Source: Climacteris rufus (Eukaryota; Chordata; Aves; Passeriformes; Climacteridae). Taken from it: a DNA stretch of 64,000 bases. Under the pieces are notes generated by a model. The model saw only the letters and a program-made list of their open reading frames with translations, made no database searches and was not told where the DNA came from. Shown here piece after piece: positions 36,690 through 47,454 of this stretch. Position numbers and translations under genes: made by a program. Position 1 is the stretch's first letter; every line of letters starts with the position of its first letter. Location: positions 1,296,231 through 1,360,230 of the forward strand of contig VZRZ01004300.1 in NCBI GenBank assembly GCA_013398175.1, written 5' to 3'.

Positions 36690-38478
36690 CTAAGTGTAAC
36701 CTGATAGAAATCTCTTAAACTTTTCTTTGTGCAACTAGATCAGAAACCTCAGGGCATCTCAAATCACAGATCTCTTGAAGTCACAATAATTTTTCTCCCT
36801 TTGTGGCTATAAATCACATACCTGTTAAAAAGGTCACCTGGCCCAACACAAAGACCACCCTCACTCAGTAGCTGCTAACACAATGAGGAGCATGTCACGT
36901 ACACATGAAGATACAGCCAACAACCTCCATGATACCTAACAAGTCAAATCAAAACAAATTAAGATCACTAACCTGAAATAACTATTGTGGTTTAAATAAC
37001 TGTTGTAATGGTTCATTAACACACAGCCAAGTCCCTGTTACCCAAGACAAGTGAGAAGAGACAAAGGGACACCACCATTCCAACTCATGGAGCCTTCCCA
37101 AAGCACAAACTCCCACAATGCTGACTCCCCGGGGAGCCCCTTCTGTGCACTGGCCAGAACTTGAACCCAGCAGGATCCAAGTTCATCCTAGGTGACTCGA
37201 GCATCTGCATGAAGCCTACTCAGATCCCAGGATTTATCAGCCCCGCGTATGTGAGCAGAAGAGTCACACACCGAGCCCAACTATTCTAGGAAGAAGCACA
37301 ACTGCGTTTGGGCTGCGCTGGTCAGCTCGGTACAACCCCAAGGCTCTGCACTTTACAAATGCACAGAGCAGTCCACAGCACAGAGCATCCAAAACCTTAA
37401 CAAGTCAGCAAGGTGACAGGACTCAAAAATTCCAAGGCTGTGCAACAGGTTTCAGAGGAAGAACTGAGCTCTACCAGCATTCAGTAAGACAACTCAAATC
37501 AAGGAGTTCCCAATGGAAGAATACGGGGCGTTACAAAACTGTATGTGTTCTTCCTTGTTTTTAAAGATTTGCTATAGTCTGGGGGGGGGGAGGGGTGTGT
37601 TGTTTTTTACAAAACTTCATGAAGCAAAGCATAGGAATTACAGGTCTTATTACAAGTTATCATATTCTTTACTTCTTACCCACAGTTTGATTGTGCTAAA
37701 GAAATCCCCTTTTCTTGATCAAAATTAAACAGAAAGTTTATTAAAAGGAGCACTAGGATTTCTAGAACACAGCTTAAATACCCCAAGAGTGAGTCTTTTT
37801 AAGTATTTCATTGTAAGTCTTTACAGCTGTTTTTACAGAGATTTTTGATGATAGATAAGCGTTAAGCACAACAACCAATTCCTCCCGAACAATTTACCCG
37901 TCAGAACTTTATCGGCTGAAAGTGAGCTGTTCATAATTTTGACAGTTCCCAGCTACGAACATCTGCAGCGGGAGTCAAACACGTGTCTTTTAGTCCGTTT
38001 ACAAACCAGGACTACTGGAATTCCCAATTACCGGCTCTCGGGCACAGAAACAATGTGCTCAAATGGTTTTCATGGTTTGCATGGCACGGGTTGTGCTTGT
38101 TTACATTATTCATAAACTTTTTTTCCCTTAAACGTCTGCATTGCTGAGGTACCATAGGGATATTTAGCGCAATTTTGCATCCCATTAACTGATTCCATTA
38201 ACTGGTGATGAAGTGCTGGCTGTGCGCGCGTGCCGCTCCTGCCCACGTCAGTTTGCCACAAACTGTTTCAAATTAAAACAATTCATTAAAAGTAATTAAA
38301 ACTATTCATCCACAGACTTCGAGGCAACCTATTGCGCTGGTTCCTTCGGCACACCATCGCCTAAGTGCGACCTGGAACTAAACGAGCGAACAAGCAGAGC
38401 GCTGCTGCCCAGCGGCCGATGCGCAGCCCGCGGCGGCGGCGAGGCAGCGGGAGAGCCTTCCCCGGCTAAAACGCCTCA

Positions 38479-39077
38479 NNNNNNNNNNNNNNNNNNNNNN
38501 NNNNNNNNNNNNNNNNNNNNNNNNNNNNNNNNNNNNNNNNNNNNNNNNNNNNNNNNNNNNNNNNNNNNNNNNNNNNNNNNNNNNNNNNNNNNNNNNNNNN
38601 NNNNNNNNNNNNNNNNNNNNNNNNNNNNNNNNNNNNNNNNNNNNNNNNNNNNNNNNNNNNNNNNNNNNNNNNNNNNNNNNNNNNNNNNNNNNNNNNNNNN
38701 NNNNNNNNNNNNNNNNNNNNNNNNNNNNNNNNNNNNNNNNNNNNNNNNNNNNNNNNNNNNNNNNNNNNNNNNNNNNNNNNNNNNNNNNNNNNNNNNNNNN
38801 NNNNNNNNNNNNNNNNNNNNNNNNNNNNNNNNNNNNNNNNNNNNNNNNNNNNNNNNNNNNNNNNNNNNNNNNNNNNNNNNNNNNNNNNNNNNNNNNNNNN
38901 NNNNNNNNNNNNNNNNNNNNNNNNNNNNNNNNNNNNNNNNNNNNNNNNNNNNNNNNNNNNNNNNNNNNNNNNNNNNNNNNNNNNNNNNNNNNNNNNNNNN
39001 NNNNNNNNNNNNNNNNNNNNNNNNNNNNNNNNNNNNNNNNNNNNNNNNNNNNNNNNNNNNNNNNNNNNNNNNNNNNN
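38479..39077. other. Assembly gap (599 N)
   Basis: A run of N inside GC-rich sequence next to the likely ADNP2 promoter. Open frames reported across it are artefacts of N translation. The flanks (38395-38478 and 39078-39440) are CpG-rich, so the missing bases are probably a GC-rich stretch that was hard to sequence. Confidence 0.99.
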
Positions 39078-39101
39078 GGCGGGGCCCAGCCCGGGGCTCA
39101 C

Positions 39102-39170
39102 CTGCGCCCCCATCTGCCCTCCAAGGGGCAGCACTGAGCGCTCTCGCGAGAGCCGTGACGTCATCCCGAA
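39102..39170 (-). other. ADNP2: Candidate ADNP2 exon 1 (5'UTR)
   Basis: On the minus strand a strong donor GGGGCGCAG|gtgagc sits at 39102/39101, just left of core-promoter motifs. Joining it to exon 2 gives a 5'UTR. An ATG eight codons before the family start (39113-39111) would be in frame after splicing (ATGGGGGCGCAG then GAAAAGTGCAAA then the ATG of MYQIP). The exon start is not visible and is set only roughly. Position, strand and distance suit ADNP2, but no transcript evidence is available. Confidence 0.5.
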
Positions 39171-39360
39171 GTGGGAGGGGCCCGGTGACACCATGCCCAT
39201 CCCAGGAGATTGCCACGTGACCACCCAGCCCTGGGCTGCATGGGATGGTGGGTGGAGCCTCATTTGCATCCGCAGTGCTCTGGAGGCCCTGCCCACCCTG
39301 CCAGCCAATGGGGCGGGGCGAGGCCTGGCGGGAAGGCTCCCCATTGGCGGAGCTCCTGTG
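39140..39360. promoter_or_regulatory. ADNP2: CpG-rich promoter, probably of ADNP2
   Basis: Within about 220 bases there are a TCTCGCGAGA palindrome (39142-39151), a perfect CRE TGACGTCA (39156-39163), an E-box CACGTG (39214-39219), an octamer ATTTGCAT (39262-39269), a CCAAT box with adjacent GC box (39304-39316) and a reverse CCAAT (ATTGG, near 39343). TCTCGCGAGA and CRE are typical of CpG-island housekeeping promoters and are often bidirectional. Motif function is inferred from family knowledge. Confidence 0.65.
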
Positions 39361-39369
39361 GGCGCGGCT

Positions 39370-41574
39370 CACGCGCCTTGGCACCATGGCAGGGCTGGGC
39401 TGGAGCTGCGGGGCAGGGCCTGCCCATAGCGGCCCCTCTGGTGACACCGTCTGGGAGCCTGGCCTGTCACACCCCTCACACTGCCACACCCATGGCACTG
39501 GAAGGCTCTGAGGTGTGATGCAAGACTCGTCTCTGCGAGGCTGACCCTTGAGCTCTGTCTACCAGACGTCTCCATGTTGATCAGCTAACACAGTTCTTCC
39601 CTTTCCAAGATGGCAGGTGGTTTCTGATGGACACAAGATTGAAGCAGAACCAATCCCACGTGCTGTTGGGCAACAGCCACACCACAGGGACCAAGACAAG
39701 TGGCCACATCAGCAGTGTGGGTGGCTCCCCACTGCCAAGGCCCCGGGTGTGCCTCTGCCACCAGAGCCAGGCATGGCAGGAGACCACATAGGGCCGTGCT
39801 GGATCCCATCATCAGCACTCAGGGACCCGCTCCCCGTGTCCCTGCCATCTTCCTGAAACAGCTTTCAATCTTCCCCTTCCTCACGAGGTTGTCCTGGCCT
39901 TGCTCAGGCCATTCCCAAAGGGTTCACAAACTAGTTGCTTCAAATGGAGTTTTCCTAAGCACTCACCATGTGAAAGAAACGCTCATCGATGGAAGCCGAG
40001 GGAGATTTTGCCATGAGCCTGAGCAGCCATGTAATTTCACTGTTTGTCTGCACACAGCTCACATCAGATCAATGTGTTGGCCAACTCACATCAAAGCCTG
40101 TGAAGGCCACAGCAGCAGATTGACTGATATCCTTCCCAAAAAGTAGTACAAATAAAACATTCACATTGGCAGAAAAGTATTCTTTTTCTTTTTTTGCAGT
40201 GATGGCCACAAAATTTATTTACCTTTGTAGTCAACAGTCCAATAAGTACCTTGAGACATACTTAATTCTATTTTTTTTCCTCTGTTATTAAATTTTATCT
40301 GATATATGTTCCTTAGCCATGTACTTTCAGCATCAGTGTATATGCAGTAAGGTTGTAGGTAAAAACATTTACAGAAAAAAGGGGCAGCCATCTATGAAAT
40401 ATAAATTATCCATAGGAGATATAGGACCACAATATAAAAAATTGTGATTACACAGTGCAAGGAGGGATATGTCCCACTTAGTATAAATGTAGCATTTAAA
40501 ATAAAGGCATGAACATCTGTTTAATAATTCATTAAATAAAATAATTGAATATGGCTCTGGCAATATGGAAATGCCCAATGGTTCCCACATGATCAACAAT
40601 ATTAGACTTCTGTTGCAACACATCCAATAATTGCAGAGTGTTTCAGACAATGGATATGTTAAAGAGATAAAGGGAAAGGTTAAGAGAGAACATTTCTGAA
40701 AGGTTCTTTCATGGTTGAACACTCCAGCAAAGCTGTGGGATATATCCCCGTTTTCACAGAACCCCAGAATGGCTGAGGTGGGAAGGGACCTCAGGAGGCC
40801 ATCTGGTCCAACCCCACATTCCTAAGCAGGGCCACCTAGAGCTGGTTTGCCAGGGTCATGTCACGCCAACTTTTGAGATCAACCAGCATTTTCTATCAGG
40901 TAGTAAAAACGGGAGGTACTTTATAAAGGGGGTAAGTTAAATGTACCCACACAATAACTTGAGGTGTACATCTGTTTCCTGTTTATTGCCAGTGCCAGAT
41001 TTGGCAGTGTGCTCAGCAAACTCGGGTCCTGTTTAAATGAGGTGGTGCTGGCACTCATTCACTTGGGAAAGGAGGCTACATTTTCCCATTGCAGGACTGA
41101 TGTGGAAATGCACACATTGGAAGTAGGTGCATCCATCTCCAGCACATGCCTGACTTTCCAAAGTGAAACCTGTGGCCAGACTTCAAATTCCTCCCCTTGT
41201 AAAAAAAAAACCAAGAAGGACAGCAACATACAAAATCAATTTAAGAGGAGGATTTGCAAGAATAAAAATGGATCAGGTTAAGAGGGAGGAGCTATGTTTG
41301 TATTCATTTTTCCTGAAAGTCAACAACTATTTTGCAATACAAAAATAAGTGGGCTAGAGGACAACAGAGTGAAGAGTAAACAGAAACACACAGTATGTGA
41401 AGAAGAGTAAAAAAGTTTTTAAAAAATCAGATTTTTTTAGATAAAAGTAATAGCTTTGATCAACCACATCCAGTGGATTAGTCATTTTGGGAATGTATTT
41501 GAAGCTACTTCTCCATCTGGGGGATATCAAGAAATTTGGTGAATGTAACTTTGTTGTCATATGGAAGTTAAATA
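39370..41574. other. Region upstream of ADNP2, no recognised gene
   Basis: GC content falls quickly after 39.45 kb. One CR1 fragment at 40756. The rest is AT-rich with short open frames that I cannot connect to any exon set. A frame at 39700-40146 (plus) is open for 148 codons but shows no family resemblance. Confidence 0.5.
40756..40866 (-). mobile_element. CR1 LINE 3' fragment, reverse orientation
   Basis: cacagaaccccagaatggct, gtgggaagggacctcaggag, tggtccaaccccac and agggccacctagagc follow the reverse CR1 3' end order. About 110 bases retained. Confidence 0.9.
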
Positions 41575-41801
41575 TTTATTTACACACCTTAACAGGTAGC
41601 ATTTAACAGTAATGTATTAAGTAATATTTTTGCTTATACTGTTGAGCAGTTCAGGTCTGGAGGAAATGACAACAACAAGAGAGTGCTTTGGCAGCTCTCA
41701 GTGACTTGTGAGTGCCTTAGCCCTGTTTTCTCCTTCCTGTGGGTGAAATCCACAGCTTCAGCTCTTCCCATTAGCTGTCTCCAAGTGGAACAGCAGGAGA
41801 A

Positions 41802-41914
41802 AGAGCACCTACCTGCAGGTGTACAGCCAACAGCTGGGTTGGCAAAAAGGTCTCCTCAGAATCCACAGAAATGTAAGGAGGATTAACTTCTATGGCTGCC
41901 TTCCAGGTCCTGGA
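41802..41914 (-). other. Possible isolated exon, minus strand
   Basis: On the minus strand an acceptor (CTTACTCCAG) is followed by an open frame of 32 codons with IEVNPPYISVDSEETFLPTQ, ending at CTGCAG|gtaggtg. The frame needs two bases from an upstream exon (phase 2). It lies downstream of the candidate gene at 42.06-45.06 kb but does not follow that gene's stop codon in phase, so it may be chance. Confidence 0.2.
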
Positions 41915-42056
41915 GTAAGATCCTGAACTAATACTGACCTAGGTGACTCTTCTGAGTCAAGTGAGGAAGTGCAAGAGGATGGAGGGGAGCTCTGTCCTTT
42001 TACAGGGATTTGCAGCCAATCCTTTTTCTCTTCAACTCTTCAGTACATTTTCTACG

Positions 42057-42314
42057 TCAGCTTATATTAATGGCAGCAAGATTCCCCTTGCTTTTGAAGA
42101 TGATGCTGCAGCACATCGCAGCCTTAGTGATCATCTTTAAAACTGCCTGATGAACATTTTCATTGGCCTCTTTCAGATATTTAACAATTAATGTAATTAC
42201 TTTACAAAATCTCTTCCCAACGAGCAGAAATTGCAAGGTCTCCATTTGCACAGTCCGTATGTTTAATTTGCCAGAAAAAGGCGTTTCACTGCTTGTTGTA
42301 GTGTTGCTGTGATT
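42057..42314 (-). CDS. Candidate gene, possible last exon
   Basis: Acceptor TTTCTCCAG before AATCAC; 85 codons then TGA at 42059-42057. Includes KLNIRTVQMETLQFLLVGKR and LKEANENVHQAVLKMI. An internal GT (AAA|gtaatt) could act as a donor, in which case this would not be the terminal exon. Confidence 0.4.
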   Translation of the reverse strand, partial: NHSNTTTSSETPFSGKLNIRTVQMETLQFLLVGKRFCKVITLIVKYLKEANENVHQAVLKMITKAAMCCSIIFKSKGNLAAINIS

Positions 42315-45061
42315 CTGGAGAAACAGAAGACCTTGGCAGAGTTTTCAAACCATGCACCACGTCTCCCATTGCAACCCCACTCTTCTGCTCCCTGCAGGAG
42401 ACCTTCTCAAATCCCACTGAAGTCTAGAGATGCTCTTGGAGAATGTGATAGCTTTTCAAAAAGCTATCATGAAAGGAGACAGAGTTTCTCTTCTAGAAGA
42501 AGACAAGGAAGCCAAGAAGCAAAGCACAAAGAAAAGGCAAAGCATGATGCCAGGCAAGAAGTTATGTGAAAAGTAACCATATTCAAAAAGTTGTATTAAT
42601 TCAATATGAATATTTTTATATGAGCAAAATGTAAAGATTCACAGAGGAAAAAATTATCACAAGTACTTGTGATTCTAGCTGAAGCAACATCACTTTCTTT
42701 ACTAAAAAAAAACAATGTTTATCCAGATATTTTTACCTACAAAAATTAGATTTTAAATTACTGTTAAACAATGTGGTTATTTGGCTGTAAGAAAGATGGA
42801 TCTTAAAAATCCAGGTTATGTTGTAGAAAGGAAACAAATATTCAGACAAGCTAAGAAGTAAAGGTAACTAGAAAAGAATGGGGACTCCTTCCAAGTCCAT
42901 CCACTAATTAGGATCTCTGACACTAGTTCACACTCAAAATTATTCAAATTAATCGGGTATTTCTGAATTTCAGACATCATATACAAATTTTCAGTTTCAA
43001 TTACATTAGAAGCATTTTAGTCAAATTTGAAAAGAGTATGTCTAGAAAGATTAAATATCTCTTGTGAAAAAATACCATAAAATTTGTACAGTAATGCAGA
43101 AAATCAATTCCTCAGTAGGTACAAATATTCTACCTTGAGAATTCAGTTGGAAAATACAATTCAGTCTATTTTCTTAATTTCTGAAGCCTGGAAAGGCAAA
43201 CAATAAAATGTTAGAAAAAAACAATCACCGATGTTATTGGCCAACACTTTGCACATACAATTCTGATTTTTTCTTTTTCAGATGTTCCCTATTTTTAGAA
43301 GAGGGATTTAAAAAACAGTTATAACAAAGGATTAGGTCAACCATTGCCTTTTTAATGCCAATCATCCCTTCAATTTTGATCCAATTTTCCCTGCATTGTT
43401 CTGGAAGTACAGAGCTGTATGTCTATCAGCTCCAAAGGTAGATGACTATCTCTGTAAAAGTACACATTGGTTCACACAATAGGGCGAATAAGACCAATTA
43501 AATCTACTAGAACTTTAATATTTTCTACATTATTTTGAATTTATTAAACTGGAGAAGATATTAAAAGAACTTCTCACTTCTCTTTTCTCCCTGTGTAACT
43601 TTTACCTGCAAATAACTTTCCTATAGAGCTTGTAATTTGTGTGATAAACAAGTGTATATACATGCAGATTCCTATTCACTTGCCCAGCCTTTCTCCTGTG
43701 CTCTCCATCAGGCAGGTATTCAAGGAAAGCTATAAACCAGGATCACACAGCTTCTTTCTGAGTTATGGACGTATTACATACCAAGTATCTTTCTTTATTC
43801 AGAAACACTCTTTATCAAATTCTTAGGATAAATATAATTTGCATGTGTGTTTATTCATGTAACCACAGTATTCAGGTTGTAGTTTCTAAGGACAGGCAAC
43901 ATTGCAGGAGGGGTGACACATCTTGGCTCAGTGTCATGTGCTGGACGACTGATGGGAGACAAGATAAAACAATTGATGTTTAACAGAGCTGCAGGCTAAT
44001 CTGTAAGAGAATAATTAGTGGCTTGTTGTCACTTGATTTAACATTAAGTGGAGTTTTTTTAAATTACCTGATCAAAGAAATAACATGCCTTGTCACTGGC
44101 CAGGTGTAAAATCAATGTATTTCAGCTAATTCTGAGAAGGGCTGACTTTGGACAATCCCTGCCCAATGTTTGTGGAGTTCTTTGAAATAAATTAAAGCCT
44201 TGTTTTTCCAGTCAGCATGCTGCACACATACTTGAAATAATTAAGTGACTATTCCAATGTTTGACTTGTACTATTCACATATAAAGGAGTTTTCCTATGC
44301 ATTTGAAAGGCAGTACATTTAAGTCCAAAATAATTAAAAATCTCATTAAATATGTTGTTCATGGTCATTGTCGAAAAGTTCTCAGTTCCTTTTTAAAAAC
44401 ATATTAATCCCATTGGAACATTTCTAGGGTTGAAAATCTTTTGCTCTTTGCATAAGAGAACAGACATTTAAATTTAAATTATGCTGCTTTATCTATATAA
44501 CCCTGAACAATCCCTTATCATGTGTGGATTCAGGGGGTTACTGAAATATTGCTGGGGGAAAAAAAAATAAAAACAACTCCCCAGAAATAAATTCCACTTA
44601 CTGTGGAATCATTGCAATCTCTCTGGACAGCTTGGCCAGAGCCCACCACTGATGACTGGCAGACTTGCTCCTGGAAATCAGATGCTTCAGCTGGGTAAGT
44701 GAAAAAAATGGTTGTGGTGCTGCTCCCTCTTCCAAAACTGGCATATAAATCCAAGTCACAATATCTAAAAAGTTTAAGAGATTATTCCTTTACCCAAACT
44801 TTCAGATGCCTTATCTTGACATATTCTTAACACAGACAGAAATGTTTACCTTATATTTTGTGAGATATTAAGTTTATATTGAGTATGAGACATACACATG
44901 TCAGCTGGTGGTAGTCCAGCAAGGAGATAACTTTCTGATGTCTGGTCTTTCCTGAAAACCCGTAGATTGGGAAAAGATTTGATTGATTCTGTCAATGTCT
45001 TAATGCAAATTCTGAATAATTTCGGTGCATACAATTTCTTTTCTTCAATTTCTAAGTATTT
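42057..45061 (-). CDS. Unrecognised multi-exon candidate gene
   Basis: Three minus-strand exons (45061-44850, 44764-44602, 42314-42057) join with consensus GT-AG sites and agreeing phases into one open frame of 210 residues ending in a stop. Exon one has phase 0 entry and leaves two bases (AG), exon two supplies A to complete an Arg codon and leaves phase 0, and exon three enters phase 0. An AATAAA on this strand at 41580-41575 would end the transcript. No start codon is visible, so upstream exons are missing or unrecognised. I do not recognise the protein: no signal peptide, no zinc-finger pattern, some potential N-glycosylation sequons, and a helical-looking end (KVITLIVKYLKEANENVHQA). It lies between ADNP2 and RBFA, where mammals have no gene known to me. 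It may be a bird gene, a decayed gene, or chance. Confidence 0.45.
42448..42471. repeat. Near-perfect 24-base inverted repeat
   Basis: TGATAGCTTTT and AAAAGCTATCA are separated by two bases (CA), an 11-base-pair stem with a tiny loop. It lies in the large intron of the candidate gene. Confidence 0.8.
44602..44764 (-). CDS. Candidate gene, second visible exon
   Basis: Acceptor AAACTTTTTAG; donor TTCCACA|gtaagt (consensus). Length 163 bases: one base completes the split codon, then 54 codons including YCDLDLYASFGRGSSTTTIF and ending DCNDST. Confidence 0.5.
44850..45061 (-). CDS. Candidate gene, first visible exon
   Basis: Acceptor CTTCTTTTCAAG before AAATAC; donor ATATAAG|gtaaac. Encodes 70 codons and two bases, including LYAPKLFRICIKTLTESIK and SESYLLAGLPPADMCMSHTQ. 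The frame also stays open for 11 codons upstream of the acceptor until a TAA, so the exact 5' edge is uncertain. Confidence 0.45.
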
Positions 45062-45582
45062 CTTGAAAAGAAGATCGATTAAGAGGTCGATTTAGATTAC
45101 ATTCTACAACTGCCTTATCAAGATTGGGAGCTTCATGTTATCTTATCTTGATAGTTTACCACAGCTGCTTTGGCTAGAGAGGTCCAGATGAAGGCTGCTG
45201 GAATCTCAGGAAAATTGTAAAGGTTGCAGACAGTAGCAGATTCACAGCTGACAAAAAAAGTGTTCAAGAAAAGTGGAAAAAATGTTTGATTTTTGTGAAA
45301 TTTGACTTAATACAGCTGTACAGATTGGATTGGATTCAGTGCCAGCAAAGGAGGAGCCCCATGGTGATGAAGAAGTGTGTGATTGTGAGGATCCTGTTGT
45401 TAATACCAGCAATGTGTTTGAAGATGTTAATATGTGAGTCCTCCAGACATCATTTGTTCAGCCTCCTCACAGTGCTCTGGAGCTATCATCCTACCTAGCT
45501 GCCTGGGGACTTCTCCTTGAAGCAGCTCTTGTTCACATCTAATTAGAAGACTCTGGATCATTTTCTGAGCTTAATCCAACTA

Positions 45583-45750
45583 TCAAAGTCCTGTTTTCAA
45601 GCCAGTTCCAAAACTGCCAGTCCCAAAGTGGCTACTACAGTTGCTTGAACAACCATCACTGAGATAATTAGTGTCAGGGAAGTTCCTGTTGAGGATGTCT
45701 GGGCTGAAGGACTGTTCTTCCTGATTCTCAGAAGAATTGATATCAGTATC
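45583..45750 (-). other. Possible additional exon, minus strand
   Basis: Acceptor TTTTCTCACCTAG then 55 open codons (DTDINSSENQEEQSFSPDIL to GTGLKTGL) and a stop. Ser/Asn-rich and coding-like, but no donor is in phase to join it to the exon at 45061. It could be an alternative last exon of the same candidate gene, or chance. Confidence 0.25.
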
Positions 45751-45949
45751 CTAGGTGAGAAAATGCCTAGATGAGTAGGAGATATATTTAAAACAGAAGG
45801 ATTTACTTTTGGGAATAGATGGACTAATAAGATATGGGTTTCTTATCAACAGTATTTTATCATTGGGTTTCAGTGTCTGTGATAAGGTAAAAGCATTCCT
45901 CATGGCTTTCTCCGCATCTGGGGCTTGTAGAATACCTTGCTCTTTGTCC

Positions 45950-46285
45950 TAGTTTCAGCTGGGATAGAGTTAATTTTGTTCTTGGCAGCTGGTACAGTGC
46001 TGTGTTTTGGATTCAGCATGAGACTGATGTTGGTAACACACTGATGGCTCAGGTGTTGCTCAGCAGTGTTTACCCTGAGCCAGGGGCTTTTCAGGTTCCC
46101 TGCTCTGCCAGTGAGGGGCTGCACAAGGACCTGGGAGGGAGCATGGCCAGGACAGCTGACCCAAACTGGCCAAAGGGGTATCCCAGACCATGAAATGTCA
46201 TGCTCAGTATGTAAACTGGGGGGAGTTTGCTGGGAGCAGCTGAGTGTTGCTGGTGCTGGGCTGGGCATCAGTCAGCATGGGAGTT
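45950..46285 (+). mobile_element. Endogenous retrovirus LTR fragment, sense
   Basis: The words agtttcagctgggatagagt, gctggtacagtgctgtgttt, acagctgacccaaactggcc and gtcatgctcagtatgtaaac match a common songbird-type ERV LTR family as I remember it. No retroviral coding sequence is attached. It adjoins a reverse fragment of the same kind of LTR. Confidence 0.75.
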
Positions 46286-46690
46286 TTGGCTTAACCCCAG
46301 CTGGCAACCAAGCCCCACACAGCCACTCACTCACTCCCCCACAGTGGAGAGGAGAAGAAAATCATAAGAGTGAAAGAGACAAAACTTGTGGCTTGAGATA
46401 AAGACAGTAAAGCAAAAGCAGCACACACAAGCAAAGCAAAACAAGGAATTAATTCACCGTTTCCCATGGGCAGGCAGGTGTTCAGCCGTCCCCAGGAGAG
46501 CAGGGCTCCATCACATGTAACAGTGACTCAGGAAGACAAACTTCGAACATTCTCCTTTCCTTCCCCAGCTTTGTGTGCTGAGGATGATGCCATATAATAT
46601 GGAATATCCCTGTGATCAGCTGGGGCCAGTTGTCCTGGCTGTGTCTCCTCCTGACCTTTTGAGCACTCCCAGCCTCCTCACTGACAGGTA
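46286..46690 (-). mobile_element. Endogenous retrovirus LTR fragment, reverse
   Basis: Read on the minus strand this begins with words shared with the preceding fragment (acacagccaggacaactggc) and continues into the 3' part of the LTR: gtgatggagccctgctctcc, gctgaacacctgcctgccca, ccttgttttgctttgcttgt, ctgtctttatctcaagccac. It is oriented opposite to its neighbour, so the two form an inverted pair. Confidence 0.75.
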
Positions 46691-46719
46691 ATTCTGGCAG
46701 GGGGAGATGGTGACCACTG

Positions 46720-47037
46720 ACTCAGTGACTACTGACTCAAAATAATAGACTGAGCATAAAGACTAATTAGCATGAGAAGCAAGAGAATAATTTAACCAGT
46801 AGAAGGTAGAATACTAATTAATACGAGAACTAGTAACTTGTGGCAAATGAATCATGATTTCTCTGTTTGCTAAAATGTATACATAGTGTAAAGTTTTGAG
46901 AATCAGTGTTCTAGCTTTCTGGATTTAACACCTAGCACCCATCTTTGTGCAAATAATAAATAAACAAATACCTCAGCTCTGTATATGACACTGGCTTGCT
47001 GCACACCGGGTGACTGTTCCCACTTTTAGGGGTAACA
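46720..47037 (+). mobile_element. Possible solo LTR of another ERV family
   Basis: Near the 3' end are cctagcacccatctttgtgc, then an AATAAA signal at 46955-46960, then caccgggtgactgttcccac and a terminal AACA. This R/U5-like layout fits avian ERV LTRs. The 5' edge is not clear. Confidence 0.5.
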
Positions 47038-47454
47038 CTCCCAGCTCTCTTGCCTCTGAAGGGCTTCATGAAGGTTTACTGCTAAATAAAAAAGGGTGGT
47101 GTTGGTTACAGCTAAAAGGAATTGGAAAACAAAATATATCTTTTTGTGTCAGGCCCTGAATGTTCCAACAGACCTCTTGTCCCACCTTCCCTTGAGGGTT
47201 TTGCCTCCACCCAAGGCCAGCTGTCATGCAGCCCAGGTCTGTTCCTGGGGTTCAGCTGTAGGGAGAGCTGGGACAAACCTCCAACCTCAGGTCTTCATCT
47301 CCACTAGGCTGTAGGTGCACCTCTGCCAGGACTCATACCTTGCTGACTTGCTCCTCTGGTTTGATGTCAAACCTGTATCCCATGGACCAGTCCAGCAGCT
47401 GCTGGAATACAACTGTCTGTGGTTACCATCATGAGCCCTGCTCTGTCATCTTGC

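Larger units (their letters stand above)
31913..39101 (-). other. ADNP2: ADNP2 intron 1 (inferred)
   Basis: If the donor at 39101 is right this intron is about 7.2 kb and includes the assembly gap. It contains CR1 copies at 32049 and 34440, a CR1 remnant at 35408, an exact 29-base tandem duplication at 36632-36689 and a G run at 37581. No coding exon recognised. Confidence 0.5.

Noticed and set aside
38466..39498. Minus-strand frames of 292 and 340 codons
   Set aside because: Most of their length is translated N from the assembly gap.
40369..40722. Minus-strand frame of 117 codons
   Set aside because: AT-rich, no acceptor or donor at sensible places, composition like random AT-rich DNA.
45335..45437. 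Acidic plus-strand frame VPAKEEPHGDEEVCDCEDPV
   Set aside because: Stops on both sides within about 45 codons, no splice partners, opposite in direction to the stronger minus-strand exon set.
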